Shown here in pieces: positions 25,368 to 34,220 of a stretch of DNA of 64,000 bases. A model generated the notes under the pieces. The model had not been told where the DNA came from, made no database searches, and saw only the letters and a program-made list of their open reading frames with translations. Each line of letters opens with the position of its first letter. The stretch's first letter is position 1. A program made the position numbers and the translations under genes. The DNA is from Anderseniella sp963698275 (lineage in GTDB: Bacteria; Pseudomonadota; Alphaproteobacteria; Rhizobiales; Aestuariivirgaceae), in NCBI GenBank assembly GCA_963698275.1, contig CAVOQE010000004.1, forward strand, positions 124,001 to 188,000. The letters are read 5' to 3'.

Positions 25368-28300
25368 GTCGCCTCCATGTTCGGCTCCACTTGGATGGGA
25401 AGCGAGAACGAAAAGGTCGAGCCCTTGCCCAGAATCGACTGAACCCACATGTGCCCCCCTTGCATCTCGATCATGCGCTTGGCTATTGCGAGACCGAGGC
25501 CCGTTCCCCCACCTGCACCGGTGGCGGTGTCGTCCACTTGCTGAAATTCATGGAAAATTTCTGTTTGATCCGCCTCCGATATGCCGATTCCAGTGTCAGA
25601 CACGGAAATGATGAAGTTCTCGTCGGATACGTTTGCGGCCACCAGGACTTCACCTGCATCAGTGAACTTGATTGCGTTTCCGACAAGGTTCAATAGAACC
25701 TGAGTGATGCGTTGCTCGTTCCCGTTTCCAATGGGCAAGTTAGGCGGAAGTGAGAGTTTCAACGAAAGGTGTTTTTCCGCCCCTAGTGGTTCGACTGCGC
25801 ATAAGACACTTTCGACCACATCCCGCATGGAGTAGTTGGCGAGGGGCAGGGTGAAATGGCCTGACTCGATTTTGGAGAGGTCAAGGACGTCATTGATGAG
25901 ACCCAGTAGGTGGCGGCCATTGTGATCCACTCGTTCTAGAGCATCTCGGGCTTTGTTAGGCACCTCGCCATAGACTTGGTCTAGAATCAACTCCGTATAG
26001 CCCAAGATGGCGTTCAAAGGTGTGCGCAATTCGTGGCTCATGTTTGCCAAAAAGTCGCTTTTTGTCTTGTTCGCAGTCTCTGCTAGCAATCTGGCGTTTT
26101 CTGCTAAACGGGTTGCCTCCACCAGCTCCGCAGTGCGCTCGTCCACTTTGCGTTCTACGGTGCTGAACAGGACGGCGTTGTTGATGGCAATTGCCGCCTC
26201 GGCGGCCAGTACTCGGACTAGCCCGACACGGTCCACCGTGAAAACACCTGCTGCAAGCCGATTCTCCAAGTACACGACACCCGCCAGACTTTGTTGCTGA
26301 ACGATTGGTAAGCACAACAGAGACTTAAGCTCATTTTTTTGTATGAATGGGTCAGTGCAGTATCGTTCGTCAGTGCTCGCGTCATCCACCACCACCTCCG
26401 TCTGCGTCCGCGCCACGAAATCCACGATGGCTCTCGGAAATCCTTCAGCCTGGGTTACCGGGATAGACTGCAGCACAATCGGCGTGTCGCCGTTAACATC
26501 GCCGGTGGCCTCCACTTTCAGACCATCCGGCCCAGCGCGAAACAGAACTGCCGTCTGGGCCCCGGCCGCCTCGATTAGTAGCTTCACCAGGGTAGCAAGC
26601 AATCGATCAAGTCTGAGCTCGCTTGCTATTGCTCGGGACATTTTGATCACAATTTCCAAGTCGAGGTTCTGCGGCAATGATTGGATTGAGTCACTGCTGA
26701 CGCTACGTTCGCCGTCAGTTGGAGCCAGGGTCAGCTCAGGAAACTCCTCCGCCAATTGATTGAGTTTGTGTCGGGCACCCCACCGCGCATAACTTGCATA
26801 GGCCTTTTCGATGTAGCCCTTCGCAAAGTCTTGTTTGTGAAGAGTCAGCCAGAAACGACCAGCCCTTTCGTTGGTCAAGGCATGTATCGGGATGAAGCTG
26901 GCGCCGACTGTTGTTTCCAGGGCACGATCGTAAAGGCGCATTGCATCTATGTGCCGGTGCTCAAGGCGGGCCACCTCCGCTTGAACAAGCAGGGATGGGG
27001 CTTCGAAGTTTTCGGGGCAGAGTGTTTCCCACCGAGCGAGCGCGTCACGATGGGAAAGGAGCCGCGCCCAACTCTCAGCATCACGCAGCTCCTGGGCGTC
27101 GTTATGCATCGCACTCAGAATCATTGCATCGACAAAAGGTAGCATCGCCAAGGGCATGGTCGTCGAGATGTAAACGATGTGTCTTTCAGCTTCCTTGATC
27201 CTGGCCTGGGCTTGTTGATAGTCGCCATGAAGCAGTAAAGCGTGAGCCTGCAATAATTGGAAAAAACACACGGCCTTACGGTTGCCGCGTAATTCGCAAT
27301 CCTCTAACAGTTCCCGCTCGGTCATGACGTCAGAATCGAAAGTGGCGTAATCCGACGAGTGCCCCTGCAGGTTCACAATCGTGTTGTAGGCGGCGAGCAC
27401 GACGCTCCTTGCCAGATTGTTCTTAGTCTTGGTGGTGAAGCGCAGGTACTCTTCCAACTTTCCCCGAACTGTGAGCAGGTTCTCTCCAAGGAATATCTCG
27501 TTTACTGTCTTGTGGAAGGCAAGGACGTAGCCTGCGTATTGAAGCTCCCCAACGTCAAGACACGCTTTGAAAGCCCTATCACCCGAGAGATGCGAATCGC
27601 CGAGGGGGTTCACCCAATGACTGAGATACGTGACTGACGTGTAGAGGACTCTAGGTTTGAGTGAAGCAGATCCGAAGTGCTCCACTACCGAGAGCGCCAA
27701 CTTTCCGAAGGCCCATCCTCGTTCGTATTCACCCTGCAGCGCCAGAACATTTCCCAGATTTGCAAAACCTTTGGCGGATTCGGGGGCGTAGCCGAACTTC
27801 CGTGACAGGTTCACCATCTTCACCGCTATCCAACTGTTCAGATCCGCGTTTGTGAAATCGCTGGGCGGAAGGAGATTCATCATTAGTCGCATGCCGGCTC
27901 GGATCTTCGGATCATGCATGTGGCGATCTGCCGTTACCTCTGGGAAATGGCTGTCAGGGTCCAAGTTGCGCACCTGGCTCAGCTCTTGTTCGAGCGCAGC
28001 CTTGAAGCCCGAAGATGGCAGCTCTACACCGAGGCCGGCCAGCGCATCGCGCCCCAGACGCAAAGCTTCGGCGTAGCCACCATTGAGTGTGTGCTGGACG
28101 ATAAGGAGATCATGCAGGTCAGCGCGCTCAATAGAGTCCTCTGTATGTTCCAGCGCAACCTCTATGAGCAATCGCGCCCGTTCAGGATCACCCAACAGAT
28201 ACTCGATCTCCGCGCATCCGCTGTGTACTTGGCGCGTGAGTATCTGGTTTTGCTTCCACGCGTCATCTGGCAGGAGTCTTTGCGCCATTCCGAAATATTC

Positions 28301-30598
28301 TCGCGCTGTTCCGTAGGCACTTGCAGTTTTCGCACTTAGACCAGCTTCGAGATTGAGCCGGATGAGATCGAGCAACTCATTCGAATCTTCGATCAGCATG
28401 CAGCCACGGTTGAGATGTTCGAGTGTTTCAAACCCCTTGTCCTTAAGTTCGTGAAAATCCCGTCCGCCGAGCAACCGTCTGCCAATATCGAGATGGATGA
28501 AGTCCCTGCAATCCTTGGGCGTCAGCTCGTAAGCTGCTTGCTGCACTTGGTCATGGACGAAGCTGAAATGTGTGCCGACGACGTCCTCACCACCGTCATA
28601 CTCCGGTAGACTGGCAGCAACGGCGGAGAGTACGTGTCCCTCTATCGCGGGTCTCAGCGCGCGCAGCACACTTGAATGATCTTGTCCGGCCACAAGCGAC
28701 AGCGTCTCAAGGTCGAATCGTAGTCCAAGGCAAGCTGCTCTGAAAAGCAAGTTCTGCACCGGCGTGGGAAGCTCGCACAGCGTTGTTTTGACCAATTCAG
28801 CAGCGACGCCCACAGGGCCAATCGTCGAGATGGATTCAACGTCCCAGAACCATCGATTTCTAGAAGTGTCAAACCGCAAGAGCTCCTTATCATGCAATTG
28901 AGTAAGTAATCTGTGCATCAGAAAGGGGTTGCCCCCGGTGTGTGCAATGACTGCATCCGCAAGTGGAAGGACATCTGCCCAGGAAGCCAAGAAGCTATCG
29001 CTCAGGAGGTCCGCGGTGTCCTCGCGGGTCAACGGTGAGAGTGCTACCTGAGTGAATGCCGTCCCATCCGCTCGAATACTTTCGAGTGTCTGCATCAGAC
29101 GATGCTTGGAGTCGATCTCGCCGCTTCGGTATGCTCCAACTATCAACAGATACTTCACACTCGCGTCACCCACGAGTTCCTCGACGAGGTTAAGGCTGGC
29201 CCAGTCCGCCCACTGTAGATCGTCCAGAAACAAAACCAGGGGGTGTTCGCGGGAGGCTATGGCTTTTATGAACTGTTTGAACACAACGTGGAAGCGATGC
29301 CGGGTCGCATCTGGCGGCAATTCAGGCGCCGGCGGCTGAGCGCCAATAACGAGTTCCAGTTGCGGCACCATGTCAACGATAATCCGGGCGTTGTCGCCCA
29401 ATACTTCCAACAGCCGGGAACGATAACGGTCCTGCACTTTTCTTGTCGCGCTCAACAAATCGCCGATGAGTTGCTGGAAGGCGATCGCGATGGCGTTGTA
29501 AGGAGCTCCTGTCGTGATTTGGTCGAACTTGCCGACGAAGAAGTGCCCTCCGCGCCCCGTGACCTGATGGCCAAATTCGAATGCCAGCGATGACTTGCCA
29601 ACACCGGATGAGCCAGAAATCAATGCGAGCTCCGAGCGACCCCTAGTCGCACGAGACAGTGCCTCAGTCATGACACTTCGCTCCTCGGTACGGCCATAGA
29701 GTTTGCCGGAAATCCCGAATATCTCCGGAACATCGGTCTGTCCAGGTGTAAATTCTGCCGACACGGAATGACCGGACTGCAACCGGTTCAGGCAGTAGCG
29801 GAGGTCGTCCCGAATTCCTCGAGCGCCTTGATAGCGTTGCTCCGGCGCCTTGGAAAGAAGCTTCATAACGATGTCGGAGATCGCTCTGGGAAGCGAAGGA
29901 TCGCGTTCGTGCGGAGGCGTTGGCGTACGCGCAATATGGGCGTGTGTGATCTCCAGTGCGTCCAAGGATGCGAACGGAGGCTCATTTACCATGAGCGCAT
30001 ACAGTGTGGCGCCGAGTGAGTAGAAGTCGCTGCGATGATCGATGACCCTGTTGAGTCGCCCAGTCTGCTCCGGAGAAATATACTCGAGACCGTCGTTCAG
30101 CTGTCGCGCAGTAGCAATCATCGGCAACGGTAGCCAGGGTGCGGTCGCAGTCGAGAAGTCAATGATCTTCAGCAGACCAGTTTCCGAGTGCCAAACAATA
30201 TTCGAGGGATTTACGTTACCATGCACAATGCCCATTGCATGGATATCTCCGAGTGCTTGTACCACCTGGAGAGCAATTTCAAGGAACTCAAAGAGCGTTA
30301 AAGGCCGAGATTCAATTAGATTGTTGAGCGAGTCGCCACTGAAGTCCTCGACGATCAGCGAAAGTCGATTATCTTGTTCAGCAAGCCCAAGGCACGACAC
30401 GACGTGGTCAGACTCGATCCGGCTGAGGATGTCGTGTTCCCTGCGGAAACGAGCGAGTTCCATAAGTACCGGAACGCGCTGCCTTTGAGTCTTGATAATC
30501 ACATTCAAACCGTCAGACTCACGCACAGCTCGCGACACCACCGATGCCTTGCTTTTATGGATCGTCGAACGATACCGGTAGCCGGTAAGTTGGTTCAT
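25364..30598 (-). CDS. Giant Ser/Thr-kinase-like / AAA ATPase / GAF / histidine kinase fusion
   Basis: The 1744-residue protein has, in order: a eukaryotic-type kinase domain (residues about 5-260; Lys36 in VIIKTQ, HGN at 126-128, DFS at 147-149), an AAA/NACHT-like ATPase (Walker A SGSSGVGKSS near 335, LFLDDLQWAD), a long helical TPR-like region (about 700-1270), a GAF domain (about 1300-1450), HisKA with MSHELRTPLNAILGY and an HATPase domain (NAIKF, DTGIGI, TGLGLAI). Such trifunctional kinases are known mainly in cyanobacteria and some proteobacteria. The catalytic HRD motif is HGN here, so the first domain may be a pseudokinase. Start ATG at 30598; the frame could begin at TTG 30637. It leads the kinase-receiver-cyclase unit. 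Confidence 0.9.
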   Translation of the reverse strand: MNQLTGYRYRSTIHKSKASVVSRAVRESDGLNVIIKTQRQRVPVLMELARFRREHDILSRIESDHVVSCLGLAEQDNRLSLIVEDFSGDSLNNLIESRPLTLFEFLEIALQVVQALGDIHAMGIVHGNVNPSNIVWHSETGLLKIIDFSTATAPWLPLPMIATARQLNDGLEYISPEQTGRLNRVIDHRSDFYSLGATLYALMVNEPPFASLDALEITHAHIARTPTPPHERDPSLPRAISDIVMKLLSKAPEQRYQGARGIRDDLRYCLNRLQSGHSVSAEFTPGQTDVPEIFGISGKLYGRTEERSVMTEALSRATRGRSELALISGSSGVGKSSLAFEFGHQVTGRGGHFFVGKFDQITTGAPYNAIAIAFQQLIGDLLSATRKVQDRYRSRLLEVLGDNARIIVDMVPQLELVIGAQPPAPELPPDATRHRFHVVFKQFIKAIASREHPLVLFLDDLQWADWASLNLVEELVGDASVKYLLIVGAYRSGEIDSKHRLMQTLESIRADGTAFTQVALSPLTREDTADLLSDSFLASWADVLPLADAVIAHTGGNPFLMHRLLTQLHDKELLRFDTSRNRWFWDVESISTIGPVGVAAELVKTTLCELPTPVQNLLFRAACLGLRFDLETLSLVAGQDHSSVLRALRPAIEGHVLSAVAASLPEYDGGEDVVGTHFSFVHDQVQQAAYELTPKDCRDFIHLDIGRRLLGGRDFHELKDKGFETLEHLNRGCMLIEDSNELLDLIRLNLEAGLSAKTASAYGTAREYFGMAQRLLPDDAWKQNQILTRQVHSGCAEIEYLLGDPERARLLIEVALEHTEDSIERADLHDLLIVQHTLNGGYAEALRLGRDALAGLGVELPSSGFKAALEQELSQVRNLDPDSHFPEVTADRHMHDPKIRAGMRLMMNLLPPSDFTNADLNSWIAVKMVNLSRKFGYAPESAKGFANLGNVLALQGEYERGWAFGKLALSVVEHFGSASLKPRVLYTSVTYLSHWVNPLGDSHLSGDRAFKACLDVGELQYAGYVLAFHKTVNEIFLGENLLTVRGKLEEYLRFTTKTKNNLARSVVLAAYNTIVNLQGHSSDYATFDSDVMTERELLEDCELRGNRKAVCFFQLLQAHALLLHGDYQQAQARIKEAERHIVYISTTMPLAMLPFVDAMILSAMHNDAQELRDAESWARLLSHRDALARWETLCPENFEAPSLLVQAEVARLEHRHIDAMRLYDRALETTVGASFIPIHALTNERAGRFWLTLHKQDFAKGYIEKAYASYARWGARHKLNQLAEEFPELTLAPTDGERSVSSDSIQSLPQNLDLEIVIKMSRAIASELRLDRLLATLVKLLIEAAGAQTAVLFRAGPDGLKVEATGDVNGDTPIVLQSIPVTQAEGFPRAIVDFVARTQTEVVVDDASTDERYCTDPFIQKNELKSLLCLPIVQQQSLAGVVYLENRLAAGVFTVDRVGLVRVLAAEAAIAINNAVLFSTVERKVDERTAELVEATRLAENARLLAETANKTKSDFLANMSHELRTPLNAILGYTELILDQVYGEVPNKARDALERVDHNGRHLLGLINDVLDLSKIESGHFTLPLANYSMRDVVESVLCAVEPLGAEKHLSLKLSLPPNLPIGNGNEQRITQVLLNLVGNAIKFTDAGEVLVAANVSDENFIISVSDTGIGISEADQTEIFHEFQQVDDTATGAGGGTGLGLAIAKRMIEMQGGHMWVQSILGKGSTFSFSLPIQVEPNMEAT

Positions 30599-30793
30599 TG
30601 GGACGAATTCTCGTGTAGTGTGGTCTGAACCGCGCAATGTGTCCTGCGGTTAGCCTATGAAACCAACCGTGATGAGTTCCGAGTTGAGCGCTTGGTCAAA
30701 GCCACTCGTTCCGGTCAAAGCGGCCCCCCCGCCGAAAGTGAACACAAGGACAACAGCTCCAACAACAGCGTGTATCCACCAGGCAAAGTAAGC

Positions 30794-31840
30794 CTATTCG
30801 CTTTGAGCAGACCGCTCCATCTTTGGACGGTTCTCAGAGTAAGCTTGGGGTTTTACATCTTCCAAACAAATATCGCTCACTTTATGTGATCGATGGGCAG
30901 CATCGTCTATATGGATACGGTTGAATTGGCGTTTGTGGTCAACGGGAAATAAGGGTTCAGTTGGAGCAGGATCGTTGCGCGCAACCATACGCTCAAATGG
31001 TCGAACCGCTCCCGGGGTACTTTTGCAATAACCAATGCCGCGTTTGCCGCGAACCTGGATTTGCAGAATTGTCTCCTGCGTAGCCGCGTCCTCAATAATT
31101 TCAACATCGCGGTACTCAAGCCACTTGGCTTCATCCGGGCGAATACCTGTATTGGCCATGAAAAGAATTTTGTCATGTAACTGCTGCGCGGCATGCTGCC
31201 ACGGCGTGCCTTGCGCGCGCTTTGCGTTCTGGCGCGTAGCCGTATAGAGCTGCCGATACTCTTCGGGAGAAAACCAAGCCCGATGCGTAACTTTAGTTGA
31301 TTGCCGGTAGGGCATTGAGATATCTGGCAGAGCGGCCAACCAGCCATGCCGCACTGCTGTTTTTAATACTTGGCGCAGCGTGACCATCTCGTGGTGCATG
31401 GTGCTGCGCGAAGGAGTTTTGTAGTCATCCTGCCCACTGCCTTTCAGGCGAAAGAGTCGATACTCTTGGACAGCGCCTGGTGTTACCTCTGACAGTCCCA
31501 TTTTTCCAAAATAGGGTATGAGGTGATTGCGCAAACGGCTTTGGTGGTCTTGAACGTACTTGGCGTTGCGTTCACCTTCCGTCATCACTTCATACTCAAG
31601 CGTAAAACGCTCGGAAGCTTGTTTGAATGTTTTCTCGGCTGATAACTCACCGCGACCAAGTTTGCCGCGCAGTCCTAAATACCAGTCTTCAGCAAAGTCC
31701 TTCGCCTTGGCGAGGCTTTCTTCCTTGGTGCTGACCCGTCGGTTTTTTCCGCCAAGATAGCTTGAGCACTGCCAAAGTGGACTGCCAGGACGCTGATAGA
31801 CGTGAACTTTTCCACCCAAAATTGTGTGCTTTTCACTCAT
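30794..31840 (-). pseudogene. Tyrosine-type site-specific integrase, C-terminally truncated
   Basis: The 348-codon frame starts at ATG 31840, about 110 bp from tRNA-Phe. It has an arm-binding N-terminus, a core-binding SAM-like domain (EGERNAKYVQDHQSRLRNHLIPYFG) and the beginning of the catalytic domain with the first Arg in FMANTGIRPDEAKWLEYRDV and Lys in VRGKRGIGYCK. The following HxxR box and the nucleophile tyrosine are absent: after QFNRIHIDD the sequence becomes an unrelated tail and stops. So the 3' end was replaced or deleted and the enzyme should be inactive. A functional island of this type would need it for excision. Confidence 0.82.
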
Positions 31841-31950
31841 TGAACACAGCCCTCATCTATGTGCTAGATTTGTGTAAGAGTTGTGCAAGTATGAATCCGA
31901 AATTTTGCAAAAGCAAATTTCAGTGTAAGTATTTGAAATTGTTGAAAAAT
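31841..31950. promoter_or_regulatory. att arm region between integrase and tRNA-Phe
   Basis: Between the integrase start and the tRNA lie three copies of a GTGYAAG-type motif: TTGTGTAAG (31870-31878), TTGTGCAAG (31881-31889) and CAGTGTAAG (31921-31929), all in one orientation. This is the position where integrase arm-type sites and the integrase promoter are normally found. The role is inferred. Confidence 0.4.
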
Positions 31951-32026
31951 TGGTGCCCAGGGGCGGAATCGAACCACCGACACGCGGATTTTCAATCCGC
32001 TGCTCTACCAACTGAGCTACCTGGGC
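31951..32026 (-). tRNA. tRNA-Phe (GAA)
   Basis: A 76-nt gene including encoded CCA. On the minus strand the acceptor arms are GCCCAGG and CCTGGGC with discriminator A, the anticodon stem is GCGGA/TCCGC and the loop TTGAAAA gives anticodon GAA (bases 31991-31993). The T-arm sequence GGTTCGATTCC is canonical. Its 3' part is the attachment site of the genomic island, and the gene is intact. Confidence 0.97.
31957..31974 (-). repeat. Proximal att repeat within tRNA-Phe
   Basis: This is the second copy of the 18-bp direct repeat that bounds the island. It covers the acceptor 3' strand and the start of the T-arm, the usual crossover segment for tyrosine integrases that use tRNA genes. Confidence 0.82.
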
Positions 32027-32161
32027 ATACGGGGCGGCACGAAGAATCCCTCATGCGACCGCAGCGGTTTATAGGTGATCGTCCGGCACCTGTCCAGCGT
32101 CAACCACCATACATCATGACGGTTTTCTTAAGGCCTGGCGACCGGCGGTGTGACCAGCGCC

Positions 32162-32416
32162 TCAGGTGCTCTCGCCGCCATCGTCGCGCTTGGGTGACAA
32201 GGTCTCGCCGGTCTCATCAAAATCAGGTGCATCAGTGGCCGGAATGGCGTACTGGCCGCCGAGCCAGCGATGCAGGTCGACGTCGGCGCACCTGGCTGAA
32301 CAGAACGGATGATATTTCTGTTTCGACGGTTGCTGGCACAACGGACACGGGCGCCTGGTGCGCAGCCTTATCGGTGGTTCCGGCTTCTTGCCGCCCGGGC
32401 TGTTGGCATCGCTCAT
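32162..32416 (-). CDS. yacG: DNA gyrase inhibitor / zinc-binding protein YacG
   Basis: An 84-residue protein with the YacG zinc site: CPLCQQP near residue 24 and PFCSARCADVDLHRWLGGQYAIP after it, with four cysteines binding one zinc. YacG binds and inhibits DNA gyrase in Escherichia coli. The N-terminus is polar and rich in Pro, Lys and Arg, and the C-terminus acidic. The ATG at 32416 lies one base after the stop of maf, so translation is probably coupled. The maf-yacG pair is a normal alphaproteobacterial arrangement. Confidence 0.9.
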   Translation of the reverse strand: MSDANSPGGKKPEPPIRLRTRRPCPLCQQPSKQKYHPFCSARCADVDLHRWLGGQYAIPATDAPDFDETGETLSPKRDDGGEST

Positions 32417-32417
32417 A

Positions 32418-33044
32418 TCAGGTCTCCGTAACCCACTTTCCGTAAACCGGATATCCGCCGGCCTGCAGCATCTGCACGGTTTCATGCAGCGGCAGGCCGA
32501 CCACACAGGTGTACGACCCGCTCATCCAGCGCACGAAAGCTGCCGCCTTGCCCTGGATGGCATAGCCGCCGGCCTTGCCGCGCCATTCATCGCTCATCAG
32601 ATAGGCATCCATGTCAGACCGCATCAGCCGCTTGAAGCGAACCTTGGTGTCGACCACCCGGGAGCGTTCGCGCCCGTCGGGCGACACCACGGCAATGGTC
32701 GTGAACACCCGGTGCGAGCGCCCCGACAACAGTCTTAACGCATCGCGCGCCTCGTCCGTGGACTGCGGCTTGTCAATCACCCGCCGGCCGACGCTGACCA
32801 CCGTATCAGCCGCCAGCACGAAGACGTTTTCCCCGAGATTGCGCACCAGCGGTGCGGCACGCGCTGCCTGGGCTTTCTCGCGCGCCAGCCGCAGCGACAG
32901 CGCCCTGGGGGATTCGCGCTTGCGTCGGGTCTCGTCAATATCCACCGGGTTGAGCAGGTCCGGATAAATGCCCACCTGTTCAATCAGTGCCAGCCTGCGC
33001 GGCGAGGCGCTGGCCAGTACCAGCTTTGCATCGGTAATCGACAT
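32418..33044 (-). CDS. maf: Maf-family nucleoside triphosphate pyrophosphatase
   Basis: The 208-residue cytoplasmic enzyme hydrolyses non-canonical or modified nucleoside triphosphates. Family motifs: LVLASASPRRLALIEQVG at the N-terminus, DETRRKRESP, the catalytic VLAADTVVSVGRRVIDKP, and GGYAIQGKAAAFV. The length fits the family. It is followed by yacG on the same strand. In related genomes infA precedes it; here the upstream gap is only 157 bp and holds a dispersed palindrome instead. Confidence 0.92.
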   Translation of the reverse strand: MSITDAKLVLASASPRRLALIEQVGIYPDLLNPVDIDETRRKRESPRALSLRLAREKAQAARAAPLVRNLGENVFVLAADTVVSVGRRVIDKPQSTDEARDALRLLSGRSHRVFTTIAVVSPDGRERSRVVDTKVRFKRLMRSDMDAYLMSDEWRGKAGGYAIQGKAAAFVRWMSGSYTCVVGLPLHETVQMLQAGGYPVYGKWVTET

Positions 33045-33090
33045 GTCGTGAGCCTTTTGAACCCTACTGAAAGCATTTGTTTTGGCGCGC

Positions 33091-33131
33091 TTTTTGATCC
33101 GAAAACCGTTTCACACTTTTCGGGAAGCGCT
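33091..33131. repeat. Dispersed intergenic palindrome, copy 1
   Basis: The segment contains CCGAAAA (33099-33105) and TTTTCGG (33117-33123) around ACCG-TTT-CACAC, followed by GGAAGCGCT. It matches the general form of short palindromes scattered through Rhizobiales genomes. It lies where infA would be expected upstream of maf. A diverged copy occurs at about 36046-36100. Confidence 0.55.
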
Positions 33132-33201
33132 TTGGATTAAAGCGGTATGTGCTACAGATTCTGGGTAATTGTCCAGCACCACGGCACATCTTCCTTTGAT
33201 A

Positions 33202-33651
33202 TCACCGCAAGTTTGGCAGGCCGGTTTCGCCGAACCGCTCCCGCATCCGCTTGATCAGATGGTCCCGGCAGGTGCGGTAGGCATCCAGCACCTGCTCCCG
33301 GCTGCCCATCTCTAAAGACGGGTCCATGGTCGGCCAGTACACAACGTCAATGGCCATGGTGCGGGTCAGTTCCATGGCCTTGTGATGGGCTTCCGGCGAC
33401 AGCGACACCACCAGGTCAAAACTGGAATCGACAAGATCGTCGAACGACTTGGCCTTGTGCCTGGAAATATCGACACCGATTTCGTCCAGCACCTCGATAA
33501 TGAACTCATCGCGCTTGCCCGGACGCACCCCGCAACTGTCCACAAACACCCGGTGGCCGTAATAATACTTCATGATCCCTTCGGCCATGGGCGAGCGGAT
33601 GGCATTGTGCGAGCAGCAAAACAGCACAGCACCTGGCAGGTCCGCGCTCAT
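33202..33651 (-). CDS. Low-molecular-weight protein-tyrosine-phosphatase-like protein
   Basis: A 149-residue protein of the LMW phosphatase / arsenate reductase fold. The catalytic loop is FCCSHNAIRSPMAEG near residue 11 (C-x5-R), with the expected acid near the end in YWPTMDPS. It deviates from the classical CxGNxCRS loop, as is usual for the conserved alphaproteobacterial copy next to UPF0262 and hisD. The true substrate of this subgroup is unknown. It follows UPF0262 by 19 bp and is probably in one operon with hisD. Confidence 0.85.
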   Translation of the reverse strand: MSADLPGAVLFCCSHNAIRSPMAEGIMKYYYGHRVFVDSCGVRPGKRDEFIIEVLDEIGVDISRHKAKSFDDLVDSSFDLVVSLSPEAHHKAMELTRTMAIDVVYWPTMDPSLEMGSREQVLDAYRTCRDHLIKRMRERFGETGLPNLR

Positions 33652-33670
33652 ATGGCAGAACCTCGCATCC

Positions 33671-34147
33671 TCAGCCGCGCCAGTGCAGCACGCACACCAG
33701 CGTGAACAATCGCCGCGCGGTGTCGAAGTCCACGGTAATCTTGCCGTCCAGCCGGTCCATCAGCACCTGGCTGCCCTCATTGTGCAGGCCGCGCCGGGCC
33801 ATGTCGATGGTTTCAATCTGGCTCGGCGTGGCGGTGCGAATGGCCTGATAATAGCTTTCACAGATGCCGTAATAGTCTTTCACAATGCGCCGCAGCGGCG
33901 ACAGCGCCAGCGCAATCACGCTTAATGTGTCACCGGCTTCGTTGCACACATTGAACACCAGCTTGGTGCCGTCGATGGACAGGTTGAGGGAATAGGGACC
34001 GTCCGGCTTGCCGACGACCTGAAATGAGTTGCACTCGATCAGGTCGTAGATCGCCACTTTTCGCTCGTGGTCCACGTCGGCAGAGAAGGTCTTGGACAGC
34101 GTATTGTCCAGGTTGACGGCGACCAGTTTGTTGTTGTCGGTGTCCAT
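33671..34147 (-). CDS. UPF0262 family protein
   Basis: A 158-residue cytoplasmic protein of unknown function, confined to Alphaproteobacteria. Characteristic segments are HERKVAIYDLIECNSF, LNLSIDGTKLVFN, LALSPLRRIVKDYYGICESYYQAIR and IDMARRGLHNEGS, followed by LFTLVCVLHWRG at the C-terminus. It always lies next to hisD and the phosphatase gene in related genomes, as here. No catalytic residues are recognised. Confidence 0.9.
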   Translation of the reverse strand: MDTDNNKLVAVNLDNTLSKTFSADVDHERKVAIYDLIECNSFQVVGKPDGPYSLNLSIDGTKLVFNVCNEAGDTLSVIALALSPLRRIVKDYYGICESYYQAIRTATPSQIETIDMARRGLHNEGSQVLMDRLDGKITVDFDTARRLFTLVCVLHWRG

Positions 34148-34220
34148 GTCCCGGGCTTCCAGAGCGTTTGCGGTGTGTCACGCGTTTCAACTGCCTTATT
34201 CGCTTCGCATAAGTGAAGGG

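Larger units (their letters stand above)
18016..31974. mobile_element. Genomic island integrated in the 3' end of tRNA-Phe
   Basis: The 13.96-kb segment is bounded by an exact 18-bp direct repeat (18016-18033 and 31957-31974) that is part of the T-arm and acceptor stem of tRNA-Phe. The intact tRNA is rebuilt at the right end, next to a tyrosine-integrase gene that points away from it. This is the standard signature of site-specific integration into a tRNA 3' end. Cargo from left to right: about 930 bp without a clear gene, a B12-binding radical SAM enzyme, a Gly-Val repeat protein running into a decayed S9 peptidase, a cyclase, a receiver, a giant kinase and the truncated integrase. The truncated integrase implies the island is now fixed. 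Confidence 0.8.
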
